Assembly: GCA_015143295.1 (NCBI GenBank)
Contig: CM026570.1
Location: 28,216,445 to 28,280,444, forward strand
Source of the DNA: Tetracentron sinense
Lineage: Eukaryota > Streptophyta > Magnoliopsida > Trochodendrales > Trochodendraceae
Direction of reading: 5' to 3'
DNA length: 64,000 bases
Shown: positions 11,613-22,806 of the stretch, piece by piece
Layout of the letters: every line of letters begins with the position of its first letter
Position numbering within the stretch: position 1 is the stretch's first letter
Made by a program: the position numbers and the translations under genes
The notes under the pieces: generated by a model
What the model was told of the DNA's origin: nothing
The model's input: the letters and a program-made list of their open reading frames with translations, nothing else
The model's database searches: none

Positions 11613-12018
11613 TGAACCTAATAATTTATTGTTAGTTGATTCTTTGGCACTAAATACTGTTAGAATGTTAGTAGATTCATAAATGAGGATGGTTCCAATT
11701 TGCCTCACTCCTAAGAAACTCAAACTCGAGCCTTCCCCTTGAGGGGATACACTTTCTCCACTCCAACTTATCATCATATTTAAACTCTTTATTGAAGGCT
11801 GCATTTGACTTTGGTCCTTTTATGGATTAAATCATCAAAATGATTAAAATGAATTTATTTCACTTAAACCTGTTTGGCTAACTAATTTAATCAATTCTAT
11901 CGATTCACTAACAATTTCACCATTTATATCTTAAACAAATGAGCCTTTTTTTTTTCCAATTAGAATTGAAATGCCTAAATCAAAACCCACCTGACTTTCG
12001 ATTGTCTGCTCTTCGTCT
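11613..12018. other. intergenic, no gene seen
   Basis: No repeat ends or coding signal were recognised. It ends with the probable 8-bp target site CTTCGTCT (12011-12018) of the following hAT-like element. Confidence 0.5.
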
Positions 12019-12811
12019 CAGGGGCGGAGATAGGATTTTCTAGTAGTGGGGGCACCCATCGTCGATTGAAAATAGTAGTAATTGTTGATGGATTTTGTAG
12101 AGAAATGTTAGGTGGGTACAAAATATTGTAGGTCTATGGGGATGGGGGGCTTGGGGCATAGCCCCTGAAATTTTTGTGGACAACTAATTTCTCAGATCGT
12201 TTCGTCCATACATTTTACACATATCTTATGAGTGTTGTTTCTTCTTGTTTACAGGCAGTTGTCCCCTTGCTTCATAGTTATGTCTAATTAAATAATTAAG
12301 TTACGTAGTATAAAAGATATATTTTGTTTTCAAAAGTTCAGAGGCAGTTGTTCCCATGCCCTATAATTATGTCATATTAAATAATATAGTATATTTTTTT
12401 TAGGAGACAATTGTCCATTGTCCTATGTATGCCCAATTAAATACTTAAACAACTTAGAATGAAAAATGAAAGTCCAGGTCATATTCAATTGCGATTTAAT
12501 TCAAACGGTTCAATCACACTTACATATCTTCCTTTAACTCTAGTTAAGAACTTTTAAGCCTTAGAATTAAATTTTTTTTTTCTAAAAAAAAGGTTAGATT
12601 GTTGAATCCTAAGGGTTAGTATATCTTAACCATAGTTAATAGGGGTTAAAAGGGACACGTGTGTGAACTCGAAACTCAAATAAAAAAATATTTTTTTTCC
12701 AAAGTTTTGTGGGCATTTCTCCCATTCCCGTGGTATACCCTAGAAAAAAGGGAAAAAAAAAAAATTCAAAAGTTGAGTGGGGGCACGTGCCCCCACCTGG
12801 CTCCGCCCTGA
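12019..12811. mobile_element. hAT-like non-autonomous DNA transposon
   Basis: It starts CAGGGGCGGAG and ends CTCCGCCCTG, a terminal inverted repeat of the kind found on many plant hAT-type elements. The flanks CTTCGTCT (12011-12018) and GTTCGTCT (12812-12819) match at 7 of 8 positions, suiting an 8-bp TSD. The interior (about 790 bp) is AT-rich, has no transposase, and includes a MITE-related arm near 12560-12670. The right subterminal GGGGGCACGTGCCCCC is a perfect palindrome. Confidence 0.7.
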
Positions 12812-12819
12812 GTTCGTCT

Positions 12820-14892
12820 TCTCCTCTCTTCCTCCCAACTCGGGACTATCTTCGCATCGTCTTTTCCTCAGTTCCTCCCTGAATGGAGTGGCAAACAGTG
12901 AGATGCAAACAAGGAGCATCGAGTGACAGAGGTATGCCGTTGTTCTTCCATCACCATCATCTTCATCTTCAAATCTAGAATTTGAGAAATCCAAAAGATC
13001 AACTATTCTTGGTGGTTTCCATGTTGCACATAGTTATTAGATTTGACTATGAATCAAACCCTCAAGTGTAAAGGAGGCTATCTCAAGTTAATTCGGCCAG
13101 ATTAGCAGGTGGAGCTTGATTCACAAGATAATTTTGATTTCCTGCTCTGTATCCGTTTTGATCATGGTCTATTTTTTCTGTTTTACATTGTGTTTTTGTG
13201 ACCGTGTTCTAATGGTTTCCTTATTCTTTTACAGAACGAGTAAGTAATTTGTCGGATATTCCCCCACAAAAAATTGGCTTTGAAGATACTATCTATCAGG
13301 GTTGGTGAGATTGCTGTGGGGGATTTACCAGATGTTCTACCTCTGGAAGCACTTTTCTAACCCCGGTTGACTGCAACAATTCCCCCTCAAAGTGTGACGG
13401 TCCTCCAATCTGCAAGGACGCTCCGACAGTCAAGTCAGTATTTGTTTAAGAAAAGAAAAGGATTAAGAATTAGAATGATGAGTTCGCTGTTTCAAAGAAG
13501 AACAGAGGTTCCCAATAGGGTTAGGGGGAGACCATTTATAGCGAGGCCATAATAATAGGGTTCGCTAGTTATCTTTCCATTTGAATTCCTCAACAGAATA
13601 GGAATCTCACACTTCTATCTCTCTAATGGTATGAGAATCTTAAACAAACTAGGTTTCCTATGCGGCCGTTAAAGGTTGGTCCACTCCTGTTCTGCTCGTG
13701 TTGTTTACACTGCCAGCTATCAATGTGCACAATTACTGATTCTTAACCTTACAATTGAGCTCCTTCCAAGATCAATTAAGTCCTTTTTGCCTTCATTAAT
13801 GGATTCTTCTTCCCACAACGGCAATACCAAATGTGTTGCAGCTGATACAGCTCATGTGACCTGCTTCTCCAACCTAAAGGAGGGCCAAAAAAAAGCAAGA
13901 AGAGATGATTGATTGCTTCAATCCTCATCTTCTAGCTGCTTCTTCTAACCCTTACGATATCTAATTTTCTCCAAAATCTCTCCTCGAAAAGAACTCACCT
14001 CCACTCAAGGTGCTCCAAATCTAGGCAATTTGCAATATCCAAATTAAGAAATTTATATTTTAATCTATTAAGTTAGAATTTTAAGCAAGTTAACCAAACT
14101 GATTTATTTATTTAGTATTTATTTTTTACTAATTATATTTTTAATGATTAGTTTTAAATGTTTGTGAAAAAATAATCAAAGACAAACGCAGCCTAAGCTT
14201 TAGGGTTTATGACTTAAACATTCCACACCATGAACTGGGACCCGTTTGAAAAGCAATAATGTTGACGAAGGTAAAACGAAACCCAACCTGGTGTGCATTT
14301 TGATTTGTGGGAGTCCAATCCACAGCGGGCCCAAATACAAATACGAGAGAAACGCAACTCGAATACAACCTTTGCTCCAAAGTGTCGACCCGAACCCGGA
14401 AATTGTCGGAATTGACACCTATACTAATGATATTTCCTGATGGTAGTCCTCCCATCATAGTATCGGCTATCAAGTGATCGTACCGATACACATAAAAGTT
14501 GAAAAGGGTGGAATCGTTTGCGATACGCGGGGTGCAACTACATATAAGTGATAACCGACCGACCAACTCAATCTGAATGAAACACGTGCAGATCCTGTCG
14601 TTGACCTCTCCTATCACTCTGTTTACGTGTGCATATATGTGCAGTTACATACATCTCTTTTCATCACTTTTGGACGCGTTGAGAAAACTAACAGGTCAAA
14701 ATTTTGAAAAGAAAAAACATTAAGAAAAAAAAAGAGTTTAAATTTGAGTTGGTGATCTTCATCGGGAAAACAAATCTCTTCCCTCTGGCAATGAGTGTTT
14801 AAACGACAGGGTCAAATCATTTGGATAGATCTAATTAGCAGCCCTAAACAGCCTTAGAAGAGATCTGGCCTTCAAATACCCAGGTCCTAGGC
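12820..14892. other. intergenic, no supported gene
   Basis: Contains short frames, including one of 136 residues at 14207-14617 on the minus strand, none with a recognisable domain. A TTTTACAG acceptor-like site near 13233 followed by a short open stretch hints at a decayed gene, but no family could be named. Confidence 0.4.
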
Positions 14893-15090
14893 AAGGGCGG
14901 AGCCATAAATTTATTGTAGGGGACAAATTATAGAAGATGGGTACACCTTCGATTTTTTTTTTGATAACTAAGTTTATGGGTCATTTCATCCATTTTGTAC
15001 AAATCCTATATGTATTGTTTCTCCTTATTTAATAGAGTAGCTATCCTCTTATCCTATGACTATCCCTATTAAATAATTAAATAACATTAG
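14893..15090. mobile_element. left part of an hAT/MITE-like host element split by retrotransposons
   Basis: It begins AAGGGCGGAGCCATAAATTT, close to the terminus of the element at 12019. It stops at the ATTAG target site (15086-15090) of the Sirevirus and resumes at 26295. Further pieces lie at 26300-26595, 36641-36880 and probably 38105-38335. 26540-26595 joined to 36641-36700 aligns by eye, in the same orientation, with about 12560-12650 of the element at 12019. Confidence 0.55.
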
Positions 15091-16310
15091 TGAAATTTAT
15101 CCAGATCAATGATCTCTAAGACCTAGAGGGGGGGTGAATAGGTCTATCTAATAATTTCTAACCAATTTTAATTTTTCAATTAATATGTTTAGAAATCAAT
15201 AAATAATTCACTCAGATAATCCACACAAATCAAACACAGAAGATTTTTACGTGGAAAACCTTAACGAGAAAAAACCACGGGACCTCGTCCAGCAACAAAC
15301 TTCACTATGAAAAGATTTTAAGTACAAGACAAGACTTTACCAAAACAGAAACGACGTTCCTAGGTATAGACTCTTACTCTTGATTTCCACGAACCAGTAG
15401 GTTCGATCTCCGCCGTAGCAGCTTCGGTTCCACACCGACCAAATCTTCTCAAGCTACTTCAAAACCACGATCACACACGATCGATCTCCTTCCACGAAGG
15501 CTCCGGATCAAACACCGGACACACACACAAGGTATAGGGTTGTGAATCAATTTTGGAAGTTTCAAACCTTAGAGGGATCTCATATAGATCTGAGATCACA
15601 CAATACAAGATCAAAGGTTTAGATCTATACTTGCATTCTCTAGGGTCAAAGAAAGAGGAGGGATCAACAAAGATCTAATAAGAACAATAGGAAAAACCCT
15701 AGAGGAGTTTCTCAGACCTCTACTCTTTCAAAATTAAACAAAGATACGAATTAGGTCTCCAAAAAGTTGTTTATATAGGGTTTAAAAAAGAATCCAGAAA
15801 AATAAAAATTCTTTTTACGGGGACCGATCGATCGGTGCACATTACCGATCGCTCGGTCCAAAACGGATCGATCGGTGCTCATAACCGATCGAGCGGTTGA
15901 AAATCATCTCTCTGGAAAAATACCTCATACAAATTTATTGTCCAGTCGATAGCCACCGATCGCTCGGTAGGCCACCGATCGATCGGTCTCAACACCGAGC
16001 GATCGGTTGAGACAGAATTTTTTCAAACCATGATTTATTTCATGTTTATTTGATTCAACTAAGATCAAACAACTTTATTAGGTTTAAAACTATCCTCCTA
16101 GGTATGTTTAGAGTTATCTAAGTCAAATCCAACCTAGGTAGGGGTCTCTAAGTCCATTACCTTTCTAGATCCAGAGTAGGAGCTTTTTCTTCACTTTCTT
16201 CAATCTTCTTGATGCTTTACCTCTTCTCTTCTGACAAGTTGAACACGACTCGACTCACATGACCTATCTAATGATCACGGAATTTGCCAACACCTACTTA
16301 GGGATTTACA
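15091..16310 (-). repeat. 3' LTR of the Sirevirus
   Basis: 1220 bp, read on the plus strand from TGAAATTTATCC to GGGATTTACA. The palindrome cluster lies at 15823-16007 and the TATA box (TATATAAA on the minus strand) at about 15770-15778. Same length as the 5' LTR. Confidence 0.95.
15823..16007 (-). promoter_or_regulatory. palindrome cluster in Sirevirus 3' LTR U3
   Basis: Seven copies of ACCGATCGATCGGT or near-palindromic variants (ACCGATCGCTCGGT and its complement ACCGAGCGATCGGT), in a group of four and a group of three around a non-palindromic core of about 65 bp. Neighbouring copies start about 19-21 bp apart. The cluster is 185 bp, as it is in the 5' LTR and in the solo LTR at 36881. Confidence 0.9.
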
Positions 16311-16323
16311 ATCTCCTCCTTTG
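16311..16323 (-). other. polypurine tract of the Sirevirus
   Basis: On the minus strand AAAGGAGGAGAT directly precedes the 3' LTR start TGTAAATCCC, the position required for plus-strand priming. Confidence 0.9.
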
Positions 16324-16984
16324 GCAATTCCGGGACAAAACAAGACTAACTCATATACTAGGTACAAATTTTCCCAAATGATTCAAAAATAAAAAATTGA
16401 CCTTTACATGACTCAAAAATAAATACATGACATTTGACATTTTAACTTGTCATGATTCACCAAACTTAGAACCTGTTTGCCTGCACATGCTAAATCAAAA
16501 ACCTGTGAAGCATGGGAAATAAAATATGGGAAGAAATAAAACATGTATAACATCCACATCTCCACAATACTATATCCATAACAGGTTAATCGTGTATAAC
16601 ATCCACATCCATCCACAATACTATATCTATAACAGGTTAATCATGTTTCCATAACATCATTCACAAAATCATCATCCACAAATTCATATCCATGTGTTAT
16701 GCACATATCATGCACTCTCCCCCTTTTTGGCTCGAAATGCCAAAGGCGGACAATTAACAATAAAATGAACGCATAAACACAAATGAGATGAGATATAAGA
16801 GAATGAGTATAAACCATCCAAATGCATACATCGATGACTAAGTCAATAACATCCAAAAGGTTTGTACTAAGTACAACCAAGACAAAATACATCGAAATGT
16901 CAAACTAAAATTAGGACTAAGATAAACTCCAAAATATACACAAGAACCAGAAGGAGTTTCTATCCTAGTACATCAATCTAACTA

Positions 16985-18273
16985 TCACTCCTGCTCATCA
17001 TCAGAAGTGAGCTGGGACTCATAATAAGTTCGAAAGTCACGAATATCTCTCTGTACGCCTAGCACTGCTGCATCCAGTGATCCAAGTCTGCCACGGATCT
17101 CTGTGGTGAACTCCTGGTGAGATGAAATATGTGTTGAGAGATCCATCTGCATCTCTCTCATCATTCTGGCTAGATCATCAATCGTGGCCGGAGGTGCATG
17201 AGAGGATCCTGTACCAAAATCAGCTTCTTCCTCAATATCTCGAACTGAAGCATGAGAGAAACTCTGAGCGATGGTCTTTTTGTTGATTGGACCTGTCGGA
17301 GTACGGGTAAGAACTCCAGGAGGAGCAATAATTCCTTGAGAACCAAGGAGTTTAGTAATCAGGGATCCAAAGGGAAGAGCTCCAACCACAGTTTGAGTTT
17401 GATGGGCTTGAATCATCAAATCAATTATGTGGGCTGCAAGGTCAATATCATGTCCACGAAGGAGACTGGATAAAAACGAGCTCTATCTTCCCTAAGGTCT
17501 GCAGTATGAACCTTTGGGTGGATATTTGCACTCATTACTAGGTTTACAAGTCTGGCATCCCTAGTGAGTTTTGTGACTTCGATTAAGGAACCAACCCAAA
17601 ATGTAGGAGCACCACAAAGAAATGTGACTACATTGTTCATAGATTCTTTAGCCTCATCTTTCTTGTATTTATAAGGATAATAGGCATCTGGAACTCGAGG
17701 ACAACCAAGAAATTTTGCAATGACATTTGGATTTATCAAAACTGATTGTTCTAAAGATCGAGATTTAAAAGACCAGGTTTTGAAATTTATTTCAGAGAAA
17801 TTTGAGTAAAATTCCTGGACTAACTGAATAGGAGCAGGACCGGATAAATTGAGAAGACCTTCCCAGTAACGATCAGTAATGATTTTAGAAAGGTAGTAAT
17901 CACCAAAATCTGAAATTTTAATGCTCCTTTCAACCATTATAACCTTTTTACTAAAATACTCACTATAAAGTTGAGCAGCATTAGGGCTAATGAAAGGACC
18001 CAATAGAACAATGGAAGATGAACTGGGTTTTCCCTTTTGTTTCCGGGTTTTATCTGCCAAAGCCTTTTGGCGATTTTCAGTAGTAGAATCCACCATTCTA
18101 CGAATTGGTCGATCCCCTATTGAAATCCCATGACCTATAGGAGTGAAGGAAAAGGGCTCTTGGATTTGCTCATCTTTAGGAGGGTCCTCTTGGTTGTTGA
18201 GGACCAACTTTCGGCGTTTGGGAATGCCTGACATGAGATAGGCTAGAAGGATTAAGGACAAAATGAAAGCCAT
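16985..18273 (-). pseudogene. Sirevirus env-like ORF (plant-transposon-protein domain), frameshifted
   Basis: A gene of about 430 codons downstream of pol, the place of the env-like gene in Sireviruses. The first part (18273-17425, 282 residues) has the features of the domain annotated as 'putative plant transposon protein': a GPFISPNAAQLYSEYF-type start region, a YWEGLL segment and RSLEQSVLINPNVIAKFLG. The second part (17419-16985, 144 residues) is acidic and helix-rich at its end and continues the gene in another frame, so a 1-nt shift lies near 17450. Two possible starts exist (18273 and about 18234). No signal peptide or fusion peptide is obvious, and envelope function is unproven for the family. 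A palindrome pair and TATA box lie just upstream (18465-18525). Confidence 0.75.
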
Positions 18274-18464
18274 GGACGAACAGACGATGCCCTAGATGAG
18301 AAATTCAACCTATACGCAAGAAAACGTACAAGGCTTACCTTTTTGATGCTTGGGAAACCCTTAGAGTTGAATGGAATGACCGTAGAAAGGATTTGGAGGA
18401 GAGGTAACCGAGAGATCGCTCTGGAGTTCGGAGAAGAAGTGAACAAAAAAAATAGAAATGAGGG

Positions 18465-18525
18465 TTTTATAACTCTGTTCACAAAAGACCAATCGATCGG
18501 TCTTTAACACCGAGCGATCGGTGGT
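18465..18525 (-). promoter_or_regulatory. palindrome pair plus TATA box upstream of the env-like ORF
   Basis: On the minus strand, one ACCGATCGCTCGGT and one near-perfect ACCGATCGATTGGT (18525-18488) are followed about 17 bp later by TATAAAA (18471-18465), some 190 bp before the first env-like start codon. The LTR has the same order: palindromes, then TATATAAAC. A donor-like AAAAG|GTAAGC lies at about 18340 and an acceptor-like TGTCAG near 18230. Promoter function is inferred. Confidence 0.5.
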
Positions 18526-19695
18526 CTGAAAAAATTTTCAAAAATTTTAAATTAAAACCATTTCTCCCCCTCAACCAATGGTATAGTAAAAACTCATTTT
18601 CACCTCAAAATAACCAATTCACTAAAAAATTTGCAATAATTGATTTCATTAAAATCATAAAGAATAATCACTTAAGAATTTATATATAAAGTATAGTCAT
18701 AAATAAGGATTATGTAAACAATAATTGATTTTCAAAGGTGATTAATTTTGGTATTTGCATCAAATTCACAATCAGAGTCAAGAAACAATTAGAAGTAATG
18801 TTAGTGTGAAATCAAAATTCATTACCTGACTCTTTGAATTGGTTTCCTTCCTTAAGCTAGATTTTGACATTATAGCCCAAATGGGACTCTAAAATTTTCA
18901 AAAACTAGTTTTAAAACCAATAAACATCCATACTTATATGATGAGCAATTTTTACCCCAAATTTGACTAACAAATTTATTTCATTTCTTTTTCAGTCAAA
19001 TTGTACTCATTGTGAAAATTCTTTTTGGAGTACACATATAAAGTTTTTAGCACATTGGTGACTTTCACACAAGTGAGAAGGTAGCTCTTTCTAATGACAG
19101 TGGGGGCAATCACACTAGCAATCCATATAGATACCTACTGTTTGTCTAGGTAGCCATTTCTCACTGTTTGCATTCACTAGTAGCTATCACACAAACTCAC
19201 AGGTAGTCCTCTCCATGTCAATAATTTTTATAACTAGGGGGCTCACCTTATGGAATTTTTTATTACATTGGTTATACTAGATTTGATTAATCTAGGGAAC
19301 CATATGGTATAATATCAGAACCTTTAAAATAGGAACTAATACCTTCTAAAGAATCAGTCAGAGTGCATGTGTAACATATAACATCTTTGTTTACTCAACT
19401 CTAACTGAGATTAGTTAGCATGACCAAATTCAATCACAAGATCGAACCAATAGTTGATCTATCCTAATTTATCCAATCCTATGAAATATTTATCCTTGTA
19501 TTATATGTTCAAATATGATTTCAAGGAAATAACTTTAAGCAAAATGATTGGAAAGAAGGTCATACAAACACATTATTTTTTGCAATATTTTTCAATTTTT
19601 TGAATGTTTTTGGATTTTTATTAATTAAATAAAAAATTAGCTCTATGACACAAATAGAACATGAAGAACACATAGGCTATGAAACAAGTAGATCT
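18526..19695 (-). other. Sirevirus non-coding spacer between pol and env-like region
   Basis: AT-rich, no long frame on either strand. Sireviruses usually have such a long untranslated stretch after pol. Confidence 0.6.
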
Positions 19696-22600
19696 TTACT
19701 CAACTCTGCACAAACCTATGGATTTCCTAAGGAGTTCAAACCTAAGGGAATCTAAGGGTTTTGTAAGAATATCCGCATATTGATTCTCTGTTTGGACATA
19801 CTCTATAGACACAATCTTTTGCTCAACAAGATCACAGATGAAGTGATGTCTAATGTCTATGTGCTTTGTGCGAGAATGTTGAACGGGATTTTTGGAAATA
19901 TTGATAGGACTTGAATTATCACAATACACAGTCATAGTGCTTTGTTCAATCCCGTAATCTTTCAACATCTGCTTCATCCACAGAAGTTGAGTGCAACAAC
20001 TGCCAGCTGCTATGTACTCAGCTTCTGCAGTGGACAATGAAATTGAATTCTGCTTTTTGCTAAGCTAAGCAACTAAGCAGTTTCCAATATAGAAACATCC
20101 TCCAGAGGTGCTCTTCCTATCATCAGCATTTTCGACCCAATCGGCATCGGAATATCCAACTATCGTGGCATTTGTATAAAAAGAATACAAGATGCCAAAT
20201 GATAAAGTTCCACTCACATATCGAATGATACGCTTAACTGCAAGCAAGTGAGACTCTTTTGGGCTCGCTTGATAGCGGGCACATGCACCAACACTAAAGG
20301 CTATGTCAGGTCTAGTAGCAGTTAGGTAGAGTAAACTACCAATCATGCTTCTATAAGAAGTTTGATCAACATCTTTGCCTGTAGCATCTTTACTAAGTTT
20401 TGTAGTAGAACTCATAGGAGTCCTTACATGCTTAGCAGAGCTCATGCCAAATTTCTTCACTAGATTTTTAGCATATTTGATCTGAGATACTGAGATCACA
20501 GAATCCAATTGCTTGATCTGAAGACCAAGGAAGAAACTTAGCTCACCAACCATGCTCATTTCAAATTCATTTTTCATTTGTTCGGCAAATGAAAGAGCAT
20601 GTAAGTCTAATGTGGAACCAAACACTATGTCATCAACATATATCTGGGCGATGACAATATCACCTTTCACATTCTTTATAAAAAGGGTTATGTCTACTCC
20701 CCCTCTCGAAAATCCATTTTCCAAGAGATAAGTAGTCAGCCTCTCATACCAAGCTCTTGGAGCTTGCTTTAAACCATAGAGGGCCCTTTTTAGCCGATAG
20801 ACTTGATCAAGGTGATGTGGATCTTCAAACCCTTTTGGTTGTTCCACATAGACTTCCTCATGTAGAATGTCATTCAGAAAGGCACTCTTAACATCCATTT
20901 GAAAAAGTTTGAATTTCATATGGCAAGCCACAGCTAGAAGAATTCTTATTGATTCTAGCCTGGCTACAGAAGCAAAGGTTTCATCGAAGTCAATACCTTC
21001 AATTTGGGTGTATCCTTGTGCAACTAACCTAGCCTTATTTCTTATGATAGTACCTTTTTCATCAGATTTGTTCTTGAAAATCCATTTGGTACCTATCACA
21101 TTTGTATTGTTAGGCCTAGGTACTAAATACCAAACATCATTCCTAGTGAACTGAAGTAACTCTTCTTGCATTGCATTTATCCAATTATCATCTGAAAGAG
21201 CTTCAGCTACATTCTTGGATTCAAAAGATGAAGTATAGCAAATATAGCTAACTTCATTTTCAATTTGTTTCCTCGTTCTCACTCCACTTTCAAGATCACC
21301 AATTATGTCAGTGGGGGTGTGAGGACTCATGACCCTAGAATGTGTAGGTTTTGATGGAGATGATTGCTTATTTATAGGTGGAGTTGAAACAGTTTCAACA
21401 TTTTCATTTTCAGCACTTTCATCATCCTCAAGTTGCACATTTTCAACACCGGAGTCATCCACAACTACATTTATGGACTCCATAATCGTAGAGGTTCTCA
21501 AGTTGTACACTCGATAAGCTCTACTGTTGGTGGAATATCCAAGAAATATCCCTTCATCACTCCGGGATTCAAATTTGCCCAGTTGCTCTCTATCCTTAAG
21601 GATATAGCATTTACTTCCGAATTCTCGAAAGTACTAAACACTGGGTTTCTTGTTATTCCACAACTTATATGGAGTTTTCCTTGTTCCAGGTCTTACAAAA
21701 ACTCTATTAACTATATAGCAAGCAGTGTTAACTTCCTCAGCCCAGAAATGAGAAGCTAGATTGTTGCTATGAAGCATAACTCTAGCCATCTCTTGGAGAA
21801 CCCTGTTCTTCCTCTCTACTACACCATTCTGCTGAGGTGTAATAGGTGCAGAAAATTCATGTTTGAAACCCGACTCATCACAAAAGTTGTTGTACTTAGA
21901 GTTTTCAAACTCCTTTCCATGATCACTTCGAATTCGAGTGATTGGGCATCTTTTCTCATTTTGAATTTTCAAGCAAATACTTTTGAAATTGTCAAAAGCA
22001 TCGGATTTCTCTCTTATAAATGCCACCCATGACATTCTTGAGAAATCATCAACCATAACTAGGATGTATCGCTTTCCACCTAGGCTTTCAGTTCTTGTAG
22101 GACCCATTAGATCCATATGAATTAATTCCAGTGGATATGAAGTAGCAATACTTGAAGTCTTCTTATGTGGGGTTCTAATTTGTTTACCAATTTGGCATGG
22201 CCCACACACAGTAGTAGAAGGCTTTCCTAGTTTGGGAACACCTCTTACAAGCTCTTGTTTAGAGATTTTACATAGGTCTTTGAAGTTCATGTGACCTAGT
22301 CTTCGGTGCCACAAATCAACCTCCTCAATTTTAGTCTTATAACAGACATTTGAGGGATTAGGATTGGGAATTAAGCCGTAGCAATTGTCAGTGGTTCTCA
22401 ACCCTTCTAGAACACACTTACCTTTACCATTAATGACTAAGCATTTATTTTGGGTAAAGGGCACAGCATGGTTATCATCACATAGTTGACTTATGCTAAT
22501 TAAATTAGCTTTCAGTCCTTCAACAAACAAGGCATCTTTCAATTTTGGTATGCCTGGAGAATCGATGATACCCTTCCCCTTTACTAAAGACTTGCTTCCA

Positions 22601-22806
22601 TCACCAAAAGTAACAGTCCCATCTGGACAGTCCTCAAATTGAGTAAATAAGGACTTGTTACCTGTCATATGCCGAGAACACCCACTGTCGAAGTACCACA
22701 TTTCTATGTTTTGGGCTTTCAAGGCAGTGTGAATGACGAAGCACTTAAGGTCATCCTTTCTTACATACACAGTCTTTAAACCTTGTTTAGATCTTTGATC
22801 ATTAAA
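19696..22806 (-). pseudogene. Sirevirus pol: protease, integrase, RT, RNase H
   Basis: Copia-order polyprotein in one frame. Visible in order: aspartic protease WYFDSGCSRHMTG, the pre-integrase zinc site (LWHRRLGH...C-x2-C), integrase with HMDLMGP, RSDHGKEF and NGVVERKNR carrying the D-D-E residues, reverse transcriptase with YVDD at 20629-20640, and RNase H with STAEAEYIA. In-frame stop codons split it near 22807 (between gag and pol), near 21631 (integrase C-terminal part) and near 20062 (start of RNase H; TAG where related elements have Trp). Catalytic residues that can be seen are retained, so decay is recent. It acts in the virus-like particle and nucleus in functional relatives. Confidence 0.9.

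Noticed and set aside
13233-13330. Acceptor-like TTTTACAG followed by a short F-box-like open stretch
   Set aside because: Too short and without a matching exon; the family could not be named with confidence.
14207-14617. 136-residue frame on the minus strand
   Set aside because: No recognisable domain or flanking promoter, and an opposing frame overlaps it; not enough to call a gene.
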